DNA from: Succinivibrionaceae bacterium UBA3769
GTDB lineage: Bacteria; Pseudomonadota; Gammaproteobacteria; Enterobacterales; Succinivibrionaceae
Direction of reading: 5' to 3'
Assembly: GCA_002372325.1 (NCBI GenBank)
Contig: DFFT01000009.1
Span: 1 to 64,000, forward strand
DNA: 64,000 nt
Shown: positions 52,213 through 61,145 of the stretch, piece after piece
Layout of the letters: the number at the start of each line of letters is the position of its first letter
Position numbering within the stretch: the first letter of the stretch is position 1
Program-made: the position numbers and the translations under genes
The notes under the pieces: model-generated
The model's input: the letters and a program-made list of their open reading frames with translations, nothing else
What the model was told of the DNA's origin: nothing
The model's database searches: none

Positions 52213-53208
52213 TCAACCTCCCCGGTAGGATTCGGCGATCCTCTTTTCAGCCTCAAGAGGCAAATCACCCACGGCAACTATCTCATAGGGAGGCGCCTGA
52301 TGACGGTAAAGATTGGTTCTGCCCTGCCGCACCACCGGAAAATCCATATTTCCGATAAGGGGAATCCGGTAGATGGAAAAGTCCGCAATGCCATCGGAAT
52401 AAACAATGTGCTCCACGGTATCCAGCCCATCTCCCAAAGCATAGCGCTGCGAAAACACCGGCTCAAATCCCGGGGGCAGCTCCTTCAATGACCAGGAAAA
52501 CTTTTCCAGCGGCTCGGCGTTGTCTGCCGGATTGGGGAAGGATTCGCTGGCATTCTCCACATTGAGCACCTTGGCATTGGGAGTGTCAGACACCGCGAGA
52601 TTTACGGCATTGAAGCTTTCCATCAGGCTGTCATTGCCCATGCCGGGATTGTGATGCACCACCTCGGCGCCAAGAAGAATGCCGGTTTTGGAGTCCACAT
52701 GAAGAATGTAGCTGTAACGGTAATTATCCATGGCAGTAAGGCGGATTTCCCGGGCCAGCCGTCCGGCAATGCGCTTCTCTCCCAGCAGTATGGGAGTGTA
52801 CGATTTAAGAATTTTTTCAGCCGGCACCTGCATCAGTCTGACAAAAACAGACGGCAGGAGAGCATTCTTCACCGCAAAAGGCTCCGTGCCGTAAGCGAAG
52901 TAGACGATAAGCCCGCCCTTGGTGAAATATCCGGAGGGTTCTCCGTTGAGAAAAAGCCAGTGAGAAATGCTGCCGGCTTCAGTAAGTCCGTGGGAAAATG
53001 ACACCGGCTCTATCTGACCGGCGCTGACTCTGGTAAAGAGAAGTTCGTAATTTTTGGAGGTGGACGCCTTCTGCATATCAGCAAAAAGCCCCCGGGCCTC
53101 ATCGCTGTCAGCAGACATATCATAATCTTCTGCCTGGGCCAGCGCTGCCATCCCGGCCAGAAGAGGAACCATCAAATACCTTAAAAATGTCCGCATCTGT
53201 AACCGCAT
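52213..53208 (-). CDS. rseB: periplasmic sigma-E regulator RseB
   Basis: A 331-residue protein of the MucB/RseB family. It has an N-terminal signal peptide ending near LAQA, a LolA-like domain (about 35-215), and a smaller C-terminal domain with QRYALGDGLDTVEHIVYSDGIADFSIYR. It binds periplasmic RseA and shields it from cleavage until misfolded outer membrane proteins or lipopolysaccharide appear. Starts at ATG 53208 or ATG 53196 are both possible. Confidence 0.93.
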   Translation of the reverse strand: MRLQMRTFLRYLMVPLLAGMAALAQAEDYDMSADSDEARGLFADMQKASTSKNYELLFTRVSAGQIEPVSFSHGLTEAGSISHWLFLNGEPSGYFTKGGLIVYFAYGTEPFAVKNALLPSVFVRLMQVPAEKILKSYTPILLGEKRIAGRLAREIRLTAMDNYRYSYILHVDSKTGILLGAEVVHHNPGMGNDSLMESFNAVNLAVSDTPNAKVLNVENASESFPNPADNAEPLEKFSWSLKELPPGFEPVFSQRYALGDGLDTVEHIVYSDGIADFSIYRIPLIGNMDFPVVRQGRTNLYRHQAPPYEIVAVGDLPLEAEKRIAESYRGG

Positions 53209-53217
53209 CCTGTCTTC

Positions 53218-53883
53218 TTACATACCGACAGTTCTTAACACCCTCTCGTGATCATTAAGGATCGCATCCAGAGTTGTGAGCTCCCGGTTCTTCCTGGCCG
53301 CTTTGATTTTTTCCAGTTCGCCGGCTTCGCGGGAATGCCGGGCAGTGTCATTATAACCGCCGTAGAGCTTGTCGGAACCGTCCGGTATTGCCGTTACCAC
53401 CGGAGCCACGCTGGTGTTGGTCACCGGAGAAGCCATCACAGCCTGGTGTCCGCCCAGATAGCTCTGTTCCGCAAATTTTCCTGCAGTATCGCTTTGGCCG
53501 TTCCAGAGTGAGGCTCCGAACACGCAAAGACAGGCCACGCCGGCTGCCACGGCAATCTGGCCCATATCATGCCACATTCCGCTGAAGCCGCTGAAGCGCT
53601 TTTTCTGAGCCCTGGCAGCTTCGGATGACGGCACGGCATCCTCATCGTTTGCCGCTCTCGGCTGCAGCGCCGGTTCCCGGGAAACCTCAAGAGCCACAGC
53701 ATCTGACAGGGCCGCAAAGTCGATTCCTTCCGGAATTTCGTCTCTGAGGCCGGCGCGGATTTCAGACATGGCTGCAAATTCCTTCATGACTTCTTCATCG
53801 TCAAGAAGGGATTCCAGCGTCCTGTCATCAATGGCGGCGCCGTCAAAATAAGCTGAAAGAAGTTCTTGCTGTTCTTTAGTCAT
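53218..53883 (-). CDS. rseA: anti-sigma-E factor RseA
   Basis: A 221-residue single-pass inner membrane anti-sigma factor. The N-terminal cytoplasmic domain (LLSAYFDGAAIDDRTLESLLDDEE...) binds sigma-E, and a membrane helix (about 108-127, QIAVAAGVACLCVFGASLW) precedes a periplasmic domain that binds RseB. The start ATG 53883 has AAGGG seven bases upstream. It is 10 bp after rpoE. Confidence 0.92.
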   Translation of the reverse strand: MTKEQQELLSAYFDGAAIDDRTLESLLDDEEVMKEFAAMSEIRAGLRDEIPEGIDFAALSDAVALEVSREPALQPRAANDEDAVPSSEAARAQKKRFSGFSGMWHDMGQIAVAAGVACLCVFGASLWNGQSDTAGKFAEQSYLGGHQAVMASPVTNTSVAPVVTAIPDGSDKLYGGYNDTARHSREAGELEKIKAARKNRELTTLDAILNDHERVLRTVGM

Positions 53884-53893
53884 AAACACACCC

Positions 53894-54487
53894 TTAAGCC
53901 TTGCTGTTCAGCCTTTCTCCGGACTCGGTAAGCTTTCTGTTGATGATTTCGCGGGCCCTGGAAATACGGGATTTGACCGTACCCACAGGACAACCCATCA
54001 CATCAGCAATCTCATCATAAGACATGTCGTCTATTTCTCTGAGAGTAATCGCCTGCCTGAGATCATCCGGAAGAGACTGAAGAGCTTCCTTAATTACGCG
54101 CTTAACATCAGAGCTTTCCAGAATATTTTCCGGATTGTCTCCCTGATGCAACCTTTCCGAACCGTCGTAAGCCTCAATGTCAGGAGTATCCACATCAACG
54201 GATATCCCTCTGCCGGCATTCTTTACAACGAAATTCTTTGCTGTATTGACAGTTATGCGGTAGAGCCAGGTGTAAAAGGCGCTTTCCCCGCGGAAGCTCT
54301 CCATGGCCCGATAGGCCTTGATGAAGCTTTCCTGCGCAATGTCCTGCGCATCAGCAGGATTTGCCGCAAATCTCTGAGCTATCCCGGCAACCTTGTACTG
54401 ATATTTTTTCACCAGCAAATCAAAGGCATGCCTGTTCCCGCGCTGCACCAGTCTTACCAACTGTAAATCAGCATCCTGCTCACTCAT
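53894..54487 (-). CDS. rpoE: extracytoplasmic stress sigma factor RpoE
   Basis: A 197-residue ECF sigma factor. Region 2 includes AQDIAQESFIKAYRAMESFRGESAFYTWLYRITVNTAKN with the -10-recognition helix. Region 4 includes LPDDLRQAITLREIDDMSYDEIADVMGCPVGTVKSRISRAREII with the -35-recognition helix. It directs envelope-stress genes and heads its own operon with its regulators rseA, rseB and rseC. A matching promoter lies about 45 bp upstream. Confidence 0.97.
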   Translation of the reverse strand: MSEQDADLQLVRLVQRGNRHAFDLLVKKYQYKVAGIAQRFAANPADAQDIAQESFIKAYRAMESFRGESAFYTWLYRITVNTAKNFVVKNAGRGISVDVDTPDIEAYDGSERLHQGDNPENILESSDVKRVIKEALQSLPDDLRQAITLREIDDMSYDEIADVMGCPVGTVKSRISRAREIINRKLTESGERLNSKA

Positions 54488-54846
54488 GAAATATGGTTCC
54501 CATAACTGTCTGGAACTCAGCTACACACAGTTAGACGCGTGTATACGTAAAAAGTTCAATACCAGGTAAAAATAAAGGTGAATGTCAACGTTCCGGGGCC
54601 GGTTCTGTCAGGGAACAAGCCCTTGCTGTCAGCCATTCTGCCCAGATTCAGATCACGCCGCGCTCCTGAAAACCGCCTCCGAAAAACCGCACTATTCTAG
54701 CATATTAATGCTGACTCCTCTTTCCAATTGCAACTTTGCTCAAAAATTAACTGCTTTATCCGGCGGCAATTTTTCATAAAAAAGCATTTCAAGTAGAATA
54801 CTGACATGTTTTGAGAGAGGCAAAAAACGAGACCGGGGGACGAAAA
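54488..54846. other. intergenic region between rpoE and the O-antigen-ligase-like gene
   Basis: No gene is visible here. It contains the sigma-E type promoter for rpoE at 54,531-54,558, an upstream TTGACA on the minus strand near 54,584, and a ribosome site (GGGGGACG) for the plus-strand gene. Confidence 0.5.
54531..54558 (-). promoter_or_regulatory. sigma-E-type autoregulatory promoter of rpoE
   Basis: On the minus strand TGAACTT (54,552-54,558) and TCTAA (54,531-54,535) are separated by 16 bp, matching the sigma-E consensus GGAACTT-N16-TCTRA in 11 of 12 positions. It lies 44 bp before the rpoE start. Confidence 0.8.
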
Positions 54847-56727
54847 ATGAGTGATGCAGAGGATCTGAAAAACAGCAAAAATTTCGAAAAATCCGCCAAA
54901 ACCGGAGCATCAGCTAAGCCCGGGAGACTGGCGGAAACCGTCAAGGCTCTGGCCGGAATCATCTTCTGTCTTTATTTTTTTGCGGTGATGCACCTGGACA
55001 TTGCGGCCCAGGCTCCCGGTCTGGGCAGCCCGGGGAACCTGCTGACCCTGGCCTTCGGATCCCTTATTACCGGACTCGGTCTCATCTATCCTCTGGCCCG
55101 GAGGCAGAAGGAAATTTATTTTTCCAGACTGCTCCTGCCCCTCGTCTTTGGCGCTCTGGCATTTCTGGCCGCCTCCCTCATGCATTTCTGGCAGAAGGGT
55201 CTCGTGAACTTTGAACCGGCCATCTGGGGCTCCCTCATTACCCTGTTTGTTTTTGCCCTGGGGCAGTTCCGCCTCTCCCCGGCAGGCATCCGGGCCATTC
55301 TGAGCATCATCGCCGTTTCAGGCATCATCGAGGCGGTTATCGGCATCTGGCAGGGCATGCATGGCACTGTTCCCCGGGGCTGCTTTCCCTCTCCGTGGAC
55401 CCTGGGGATTTTTCTGAACACCGCCATGGCTGCGGCTCTCTGGGTGCTTATCACCTCGGAAAGAGTAACCTTTCTGCGGCTCCTCATCACCGTTATCACT
55501 CTGGGCGCCTCTCTTGCGGCCATGACATATATTCACGACATTACCCTCTTCAACATAGCCGTGCTTACCGCCATGCTGGGGTTTCTGGCCTTTTCCAAGT
55601 CGGAAAACTCTCTGATCTCCCGGGACAAGGCCCTGATTTACATCACGATGACGCTGACCTTTACCGGCATTATCGCGTCCATATTTTTATCAAAATTCGA
55701 GCACATCGGCGTGGCTGTCGAAAATGACTTTGTCCATCGGATGATCAAGGACGCTCCCTTTGCCGGACACGGCTTCGGAACCTTTGTCAGGACGCATGCC
55801 GAATGGCTGTTTCAGAATATCCCGACTCTCCCCTACGCCCCGCCCGCAGAAGGCAATCTTCTGCGCATTCTCGCCATCGAAGGAGGCGTGCCGGCCATTA
55901 TCGGCATTGTGTTCTTTGCCTATGCCATCGTACGCTCGGCTCTCTGCAAGGAAAGAAGGCTGTATGCCAGTCTGGGCATTCTGACCCTGTCCCTGCCCGT
56001 TATTTCCGCAGTGATAATTAACTCCTGCCTGGAGGAGGCCTATATCCTCCCCCTCTGTCTTGGTATTTTTGCCGTTCTGGCCGATCCCCCGTACTCCGGC
56101 AAAACAGCGAAGTTCCGGAGCGTGGAAGCATTTGCCTTAGGCGGCGCTGCCATCCCCGTCGCAACTCTGGCCTTTGTGATTACCGGCCTTATGAGCCTTC
56201 CGGAGTTAAACAGCATGATCGCAGCGAACACTTTCCGGCTTACCGCGAAAAACAGAATACTGAATCCTATTCCCCGGCTGGGAGATTTTGTGAGGGGGCG
56301 GGACACCGAAGCCACCGCAAATGCTCTTAACACGGGCATTGCCGGACTGATACTGGAATCCCGGATGAATCTGGAAAACTCCCTCCCGTACACCGTAAGC
56401 TGCAGCTCCCTCAAGGCTGCCCGGGACGCCGATGAAGAGCTGGCCCGGGAAAAATCGTTCCTCAAAAAAGCGGCCCCCGATTTCAGGCTTCCGGAACCGG
56501 ATTTATCCAATGCCTTCATAACCTATATCTGCGGCGACACGGACAAGTACCTCTCACCGGAGCAGCGGGCCCGCAATTCATATTTCTACTACAGAACCAG
56601 GCTTATGAATTCCGAAAAGGAAAACGGCATTGCCGGCATCCCGGCGATAGTCACCAGCCCTGTTCACTATATCCTGTTCAAGGCCGCGGAGCATTATGCG
56701 GGAGAGAAGAAGGAGAAGAAGGAATAA
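54847..56727 (+). CDS. O-antigen-ligase-like (WaaL/Wzy_C superfamily) membrane protein
   Basis: A 626-residue polytopic inner membrane protein starting at ATG 54847. About ten to twelve hydrophobic segments fill residues 35-450. The superfamily motif is seen as APFAGHGFGTFVRTHAEWLF, followed by LLRILAIEGGVPAIIGIVFFAYAIVR, equivalent to the GxGxGSF, HN and E-G-x-x-G pattern of O-antigen ligases and polymerases. The last 170 residues are soluble and hydrophilic, with a Lys/Glu-rich end. The substrate (lipopolysaccharide O-antigen, other polysaccharide, or protein glycosylation) cannot be told from sequence. No other glycan genes are nearby. Confidence 0.78.
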   Translation: MSDAEDLKNSKNFEKSAKTGASAKPGRLAETVKALAGIIFCLYFFAVMHLDIAAQAPGLGSPGNLLTLAFGSLITGLGLIYPLARRQKEIYFSRLLLPLVFGALAFLAASLMHFWQKGLVNFEPAIWGSLITLFVFALGQFRLSPAGIRAILSIIAVSGIIEAVIGIWQGMHGTVPRGCFPSPWTLGIFLNTAMAAALWVLITSERVTFLRLLITVITLGASLAAMTYIHDITLFNIAVLTAMLGFLAFSKSENSLISRDKALIYITMTLTFTGIIASIFLSKFEHIGVAVENDFVHRMIKDAPFAGHGFGTFVRTHAEWLFQNIPTLPYAPPAEGNLLRILAIEGGVPAIIGIVFFAYAIVRSALCKERRLYASLGILTLSLPVISAVIINSCLEEAYILPLCLGIFAVLADPPYSGKTAKFRSVEAFALGGAAIPVATLAFVITGLMSLPELNSMIAANTFRLTAKNRILNPIPRLGDFVRGRDTEATANALNTGIAGLILESRMNLENSLPYTVSCSSLKAARDADEELAREKSFLKKAAPDFRLPEPDLSNAFITYICGDTDKYLSPEQRARNSYFYYRTRLMNSEKENGIAGIPAIVTSPVHYILFKAAEHYAGEKKEKKE

Positions 56728-56812
56728 AGAGAAAGCCGCAGAGAAATGAGAAACAGGACAGTCTGAAGAGACAGAGCTTGCCGAAATGGCCTTTGTCCTC
56801 TTTTCAGGCAAA

Positions 56813-56853
56813 GCGGGGATGGCTTCTGGCATTATCTCTGAGTGTCTCCCCGC
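56813..56853 (+). terminator. hairpin after the O-antigen-ligase-like gene
   Basis: GCGGGGA and TCCCCGC form a 7-bp stem around a 27-base loop, about 90 bp after the stop. It has no clear T tract, so activity as a terminator is uncertain. It is not a recognisable FMN riboswitch for ribA. Confidence 0.35.
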
Positions 56854-57022
56854 CATTTATGCCCCTTTCACCCCTGACAAGTGAATCTTTCGGTGTCAGC
56901 TTCTGATTTCCAGCTTCGGACGCAGGCTCAGCGGAGCTCCTTTAGCAAAGACCGGCATTCCTCCCATTTGTAAAAAATCCTTCAATGTTGCATAATCATC
57001 GTCTCAAGGAGAACACACAGTC

Positions 57023-57664
57023 ATGGATTCAGAATTTGAGACACTGCCCGCCGGAACAGAAAATGCCGTTATCGTGGAGGAAACAGAGTCTGCCCAGCTT
57101 CCCACACCCTTTGGCATCTTCACCATCAAAGCCTTCCGGGATTCCCAGCGCAAGGAGCACGCCGCCATCTACATGGGAGATCCGGCCGCCCCGGAGCCGG
57201 TGCTGGCCAGAATTCATTCGGAATGTCTCACCGGAGACACGCTTTTCAGTCTTAAGTGCGACTGCGGTTTTCAGCTGGAGGCCGCCATGCAGAAAATCGC
57301 CGCGGAAAAGCGCGGCGTTATCCTTTATGTCCGGCAGGAGGGCCGGGGCATCGGGCTTTTTAACAAGATCCGGGCCTACCATCTGGAGGACAAGGGCCTT
57401 GACACCGTGGATGCCAATGTCAGGCTGGGTTTTCCGCCGGATGCCAGACGCTACGAGATCTGCGCCGATATGTTTGCAAGACTGGGGGTGAAGGCGGTGA
57501 AGCTCCTGACCAACAATCCCTCCAAAATCGCGGAAATGCAGAAGTACCACATAAACGTAGTGGAACGGGTTCCTCTGGAGGTCGGCCGCAACAAATACAA
57601 CAACGACTACCTTAACACCAAGGAAACCCGCATGGGACATCTTCTGGGACATCAGCCGGACTGA
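57023..57664 (+). CDS. ribA: GTP cyclohydrolase II
   Basis: A 213-residue enzyme for the first step of riboflavin synthesis from GTP. Zinc is bound by Cys in SECLTGD and the CDC pair (KCDCGFQLE). [22 protein letters not shown] and the [10 protein letters not shown] segment are canonical. AAGGAG lies upstream of ATG 57023. FMN and FAD made from this pathway would serve the flavodoxin and NadB genes of this window. No riboswitch is seen upstream. Confidence 0.97.
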   Translation: MDSEFETLPAGTENAVIVEETESAQLPTPFGIFTIKAFRDSQRKEHAAIYMGDPAAPEPVLARIHSECLTGDTLFSLKCDCGFQLEAAMQKIAAEKRGVILYVRQEGRGIGLFNKIRAYHLEDKGLDTVDANVRLGFPPDARRYEICADMFARLGVKAVKLLTNNPSKIAEMQKYHINVVERVPLEVGRNKYNNDYLNTKETRMGHLLGHQPD

Positions 57665-57678
57665 CCGGAGATCCCCCG

Positions 57679-57711
57679 CCCCGGATCCCGGAAAACCGGG
57701 AGCCTCCGGGG
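57679..57711 (+). terminator. GC-rich hairpin between ribA and nadB
   Basis: CCCCGG-AT-CCCGG pairs with CCGGG-AGCCT-CCGGGG around an AAAA loop, 15 bp after the ribA stop. It is very stable, but the following sequence has only a late TTTT. Confidence 0.55.
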
Positions 57712-57852
57712 CTGTGCCTGACTTTTGCCCGGCTCTCCCCGCCCGAACGCTCTTCTTCTCTCCCCAAAAATCCCCTCCCCCGCTCCAAAAGTCACGCCAA
57801 GGCCACGTCACAGTTGTAAAATAACAGCATCGCAACTACCGGGACATTTATC

Positions 57853-59490
57853 ATGGACGAAAATACTGCAAACAGACATGTGGTTCGCCACACTGACGTA
57901 CTTATTATTGGCAGCGGCGCCGCCGGTCTTTCTCTGGCGCTCTGTCTGGCCAAAAAGGCCGGCGTTACGGTTCTTTCCAAAGCCACCGCCAATGCCGGTT
58001 CGACCAATTATGCTCAGGGCGGCATAGCGGGAGTTTACAATACCTGCGATGATGACGATTCGGTGGAGGAACATATCGAGGATACCATGATAGCCGGAGG
58101 CGGGATCTGCGATCGCAGCGCCGTGGAGTTCACCCTCAGAAACGCCCATGACAGCATTGAATGGCTCATCAAAGAAGGCGTGCCCTTTGATGAAAAGGAA
58201 GAACCCAAAACCGAGGAACAGTCTCCCTACCACCTGCACCGTGAAGGCGGACACTCCCACCGGAGGATTTTCCATGCGCAGGATCATACCGGACATACCA
58301 TTCAGGACACCCTGCTAAATCAGGCTTCCCAGAATCCGAACATTACCCTGCTGGATCATTACAACGCCATCGACCTCATCACCACCAAGAAGCTGGGACT
58401 GGCCGGAAACCGGGTGCTGGGAGCTTATGTATTCAACATCAAAACCAACCAGGTGGAAACCATTCTGGCCAAGTTTGTCGCTCTCTGCACCGGCGGCGCT
58501 TCCAAGGTTTATCAGTACACCTGCAATCCCGAGGTTTCTTCCGGAGACGGCATCGCCATTGCCTGGCGGGCCGGCTGCCGGGTGGCCAATATGGAATTCA
58601 ACCAGTTCCACCCCACCACTCTTTACAATCCCAATGATCGGAACTTCCTGCTCACCGAAGCCCTCCGGGGAGAGGGAGCTCTTCTGAAGAGACCTGACGG
58701 CACCCGCTTTATGCCGGACTATGATGAAAGAGGCGAACTTGCGCCCCGGGATATTGTGGCCCGAGCCATTGACCATGAAATGAAAAAGCTGGGGGCGGAC
58801 TGCATGTTCCTGGATATCAGCCACAAACCGGCAGATTTCATCATGAAGCATTTCCCCACCATCTACGAGCGCTGTCTCAAGGCCGGGGTTGACATGACGA
58901 AGGAACCGATTCCGGTAGTTCCCGCTGCCCACTTTACCTGCGGCGGCGTCATGGTGGACAGACGCGGCAGAACGGACATTGAATGCCTCTATGCCGTTGG
59001 CGAGGTATCCTATACCGGACTTCACGGCGCCAACCGTCTGGCTTCAAACTCTCTTCTGGAATGCGTGGTATACGGGAGAGCCGCCGCCGAGGATATTCTG
59101 GCCCGGCTTCCTATTGCCATTGAGCCTCCGGAGGTGCCCGACTGGGATGAAAGCCAGGTAACCGATGCCGATGAGGAGGTGGTTATTCACCATAACTGGC
59201 ATGAGCTCCGGCTCATGATGTGGGACTATGTGGGCATTGTGCGCACCGATAAAAGACTGGAAAGAGCTTTGCACAGAATTAAGCTTCTGGAAAGCGAGGT
59301 CAATGAGTTCTACTCCAATTTCCGGGTAACCAGCAACCTTCTGGAGCTTAGAAATCTGCTTCAGGTGGCTGACCTCATTGTCCGTTCCGCCATGAAGCGG
59401 AAGAACTCCGTGGGGCTCCACTACAACGTGGATCATCCCGAGGCGCCCAAGGACTGCAGACCCACAATTCTCAGCCCATATGAGATGTAA
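57853..59490 (+). CDS. nadB: L-aspartate oxidase
   Basis: A 545-residue FAD enzyme for the first step of de novo NAD synthesis, forming iminoaspartate. The dinucleotide-binding motif GSGAAG is near the start, followed by [12 protein letters not shown]. The substrate-binding [20 protein letters not shown], and CGGVMVD with [21 protein letters not shown] motifs are canonical. In E. coli nadB is the neighbour of rpoE; the region here keeps them within 3.5 kb. nadA and nadC are not in the window. Confidence 0.97.
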   Translation: MDENTANRHVVRHTDVLIIGSGAAGLSLALCLAKKAGVTVLSKATANAGSTNYAQGGIAGVYNTCDDDDSVEEHIEDTMIAGGGICDRSAVEFTLRNAHDSIEWLIKEGVPFDEKEEPKTEEQSPYHLHREGGHSHRRIFHAQDHTGHTIQDTLLNQASQNPNITLLDHYNAIDLITTKKLGLAGNRVLGAYVFNIKTNQVETILAKFVALCTGGASKVYQYTCNPEVSSGDGIAIAWRAGCRVANMEFNQFHPTTLYNPNDRNFLLTEALRGEGALLKRPDGTRFMPDYDERGELAPRDIVARAIDHEMKKLGADCMFLDISHKPADFIMKHFPTIYERCLKAGVDMTKEPIPVVPAAHFTCGGVMVDRRGRTDIECLYAVGEVSYTGLHGANRLASNSLLECVVYGRAAAEDILARLPIAIEPPEVPDWDESQVTDADEEVVIHHNWHELRLMMWDYVGIVRTDKRLERALHRIKLLESEVNEFYSNFRVTSNLLELRNLLQVADLIVRSAMKRKNSVGLHYNVDHPEAPKDCRPTILSPYEM

Positions 59491-59513
59491 TCCCCGGCCG
59501 GAATAACCCGGAA

Positions 59514-59550
59514 AACGGCGTCTTTCCGCAGGAAGGATGCCGTTCTTTAT
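59514..59550 (+). terminator. terminator of nadB
   Basis: AACGGC-GTC-TTTCC pairs with GGAAG-GAT-GCCGTT and is followed by CTTTAT. It lies 24 bp after the nadB stop. Confidence 0.78.
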
Positions 59551-59588
59551 GCCGGAAGGAACCACTGTCGCTATTTCCCGGCTTTGCT

Positions 59589-59632
59589 TGTTGATAACTC
59601 TGTTGATATCTCTGGGTATTACTTGTGCATAA
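59589..59632 (-). promoter_or_regulatory. three DnaA-box-like 9-mers upstream of the HicB-like gene
   Basis: Read on the minus strand: TTATCAACA (59,589-59,597), ATATCAACA (59,601-59,609) and TTATGCACA (59,624-59,632). The last fits the DnaA-box consensus TTATNCACA exactly; the others have one or two mismatches. They lie within 44 bp of an AT-rich spacer. Confidence 0.4.
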
Positions 59633-59726
59633 AATTGCTGACAAATCTGTGCAGCACTGGATGTCTTATGCAGCCTATAAAGAAAAAGCTCTCGAATGGA
59701 GATTGATAAAAAGCTTATGAATATTC

Positions 59727-60170
59727 ATGACTATCTGGTTTATTCCGCTCACCCCGGAGGAAAGCGGCTTCTATTATGTTGCGGTTAATCATGTGCCGTT
59801 TTCCGAAGAAATACTCGTTTGCCAGGAATGGAACACCCAGGGGGAAGATCAGGAGGATGCTGTGGATATGGCAAAGGATTTGATTATCACCCTTGCCGAA
59901 TGCTTTATTGAGGAAAAAGCGGTGTTTCCGGCCGCCGTTCCTCTTAAGCAGGGACAGTTTGAGGTTAAGCTCCCGTATCACGTGGCATTAAAAATCATGC
60001 TCAGAAACCTCATGATAACTGAACAGTGCCGCATTACGGATCTTGCTCTGTACTCCGGGGTCTCAAAACAAAAAGTAAGAAAACAGCTTGATTTGCGAAG
60101 GAAAACCCATATAGATACTCTGGCGCAGTTCTTTAAGGCTCTGGGACATCCTTTAAAAATCGAGTGCTGA
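59727..60170 (+). CDS. solitary HicB-like protein
   Basis: A 147-residue protein. Residues 1-75 form a HicB-type partial RNase-H fold (WFIPLTPEESGFYYVAV ... EDAVDMAKDLIITLAECFIEEKA). Residues 85-145 are a helix-turn-helix like that of E. coli HicB (ITDLALYSGVSKQKVRKQLDLRRKTHIDTLAQFFKALGHPL). HicB normally neutralises the HicA mRNA interferase encoded next to it. No HicA of about 60 residues is found on either side, so this is an orphan antitoxin or a DNA-binding regulator. The ribosome site is weak. Confidence 0.8.
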   Translation: MTIWFIPLTPEESGFYYVAVNHVPFSEEILVCQEWNTQGEDQEDAVDMAKDLIITLAECFIEEKAVFPAAVPLKQGQFEVKLPYHVALKIMLRNLMITEQCRITDLALYSGVSKQKVRKQLDLRRKTHIDTLAQFFKALGHPLKIEC

Positions 60171-60191
60171 TTATAGCTGCGCATTCCCGAA

Positions 60192-61145
60192 CTATGCCAA
60201 ACTCCCCAGAAGCTCGCTGAATACCGGATAGCGGATTCCGGTATCGCTTACCCGGATCTCCGCCGGGGTGGCGTAGATACCCTCCAAAATCCCGGCGGTA
60301 AGCTCCCGGGCCGGAAACTCCCGAAATTCGCCGTTCCTTAAAAAGGCCCCGATAAACCCCGGATAATCCCCAAGGTTAAGAGCAAACAGGGGATCGTGGG
60401 TTACAAACACTATGCCCGGCAAGGATTCCTTTCCCTTATCAGCATTCTTATCAACAATATTATTCACAGGTTTTACGGTATTATCAACAGAATTCTCCCC
60501 GTCATCATCAACATATTCACAAATTTGTCCACAACCACGGTCAGTCCTCATCAGCCCTCTGATAAGCCGGTAAAACTCTGCCTTTTTGCTGACATCAAGA
60601 TTGGCCTCCGGTTCATCAAGTACCAGAAACCGGCCGCCCTGCATCAGAGCCCGGGCCAGGGAAACCAAAGCCAGCTCCCCGCCGGATATTCTGTCGGTAT
60701 AGGAATCCCGGAGATGCCAGATGCCCAGCCTTTTTAAAATACTGTCAACATCATTTTCAGCGCAGGCATCGCCGGAGGATCCTCCGGCAGCCCTCGCATT
60801 ACTCCTCTCGGAATGTCCTCGTCTCCCAAAAACCCCCCGGGCGCGTCCCAGAATGACGGTTTCCCGCACGGTTAACGGAAACCCCGTCTGAAAGCTCTGG
60901 GGCACATAGGAAAAGAGTCCGACCAGTCCCGCCTTCCTTCTTTTCAGGAGCGCTTCAGAAAGCGGCGCTCCGTCCAGCATGACGGAGCCGGAACGGGCCG
61001 GAATAAGCCCGGCGAGGGTCTTCAGGAAGAGAGATTTTCCGGAGCCGTTCCGGCCCAGAATAATAAGAAACTCCCCTTCGGAAATCCCGCCCCGGATGCG
61101 GACTCCGTTAATGAGCTCGAGAGCATTAAATTCCAGTCTGGACAT
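60192..61145 (-). CDS. FecE/BtuD-type ABC transporter ATP-binding protein with insertions
   Basis: A 317-residue ATPase for an iron-chelate or cobalamin importer. It has Walker A (GRNGSGKS, 31-38), the Q-loop region SYVPQSFQ, signature ISGGE (153-157), Walker B (FLVLDEPEANLD) and the switch His in FVTHDP. Two insertions lengthen it beyond the usual 250-260 residues: about 104-133 (RRGHSERSNARAAGG...) and about 201-243 (TDRGCGQICEYVDDDGENSV...). The second lies between Walker B and the switch His, is rich in Asp, Asn and Val, and its DNA carries DnaA-box-like sequences. It overlaps the permease gene by 20 bp. Confidence 0.88.
   Translation of the reverse strand: MSRLEFNALELINGVRIRGGISEGEFLIILGRNGSGKSLFLKTLAGLIPARSGSVMLDGAPLSEALLKRRKAGLVGLFSYVPQSFQTGFPLTVRETVILGRARGVFGRRGHSERSNARAAGGSSGDACAENDVDSILKRLGIWHLRDSYTDRISGGELALVSLARALMQGGRFLVLDEPEANLDVSKKAEFYRLIRGLMRTDRGCGQICEYVDDDGENSVDNTVKPVNNIVDKNADKGKESLPGIVFVTHDPLFALNLGDYPGFIGAFLRNGEFREFPARELTAGILEGIYATPAEIRVSDTGIRYPVFSELLGSLA
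60448..60533 (+). repeat. cluster of DnaA-box-like 9-mers inside the ABC ATPase gene
   Basis: On the plus strand within 86 bp: TTATCAACA (60,448), TTATTCACA (60,460), TTATCAACA (60,481), ATATTCACA (60,513) and TTGTCCACA (60,525). One fits TTATNCACA exactly; the others differ by one or two bases. The stretch is AT-rich and encodes the low-complexity insertion at residues 205-233 of the ATPase. Confidence 0.5.

Noticed and set aside
56728..57022. FMN riboswitch upstream of ribA
   Set aside because: The conserved FMN aptamer core sequences are not present; only a simple GC-rich hairpin is seen.
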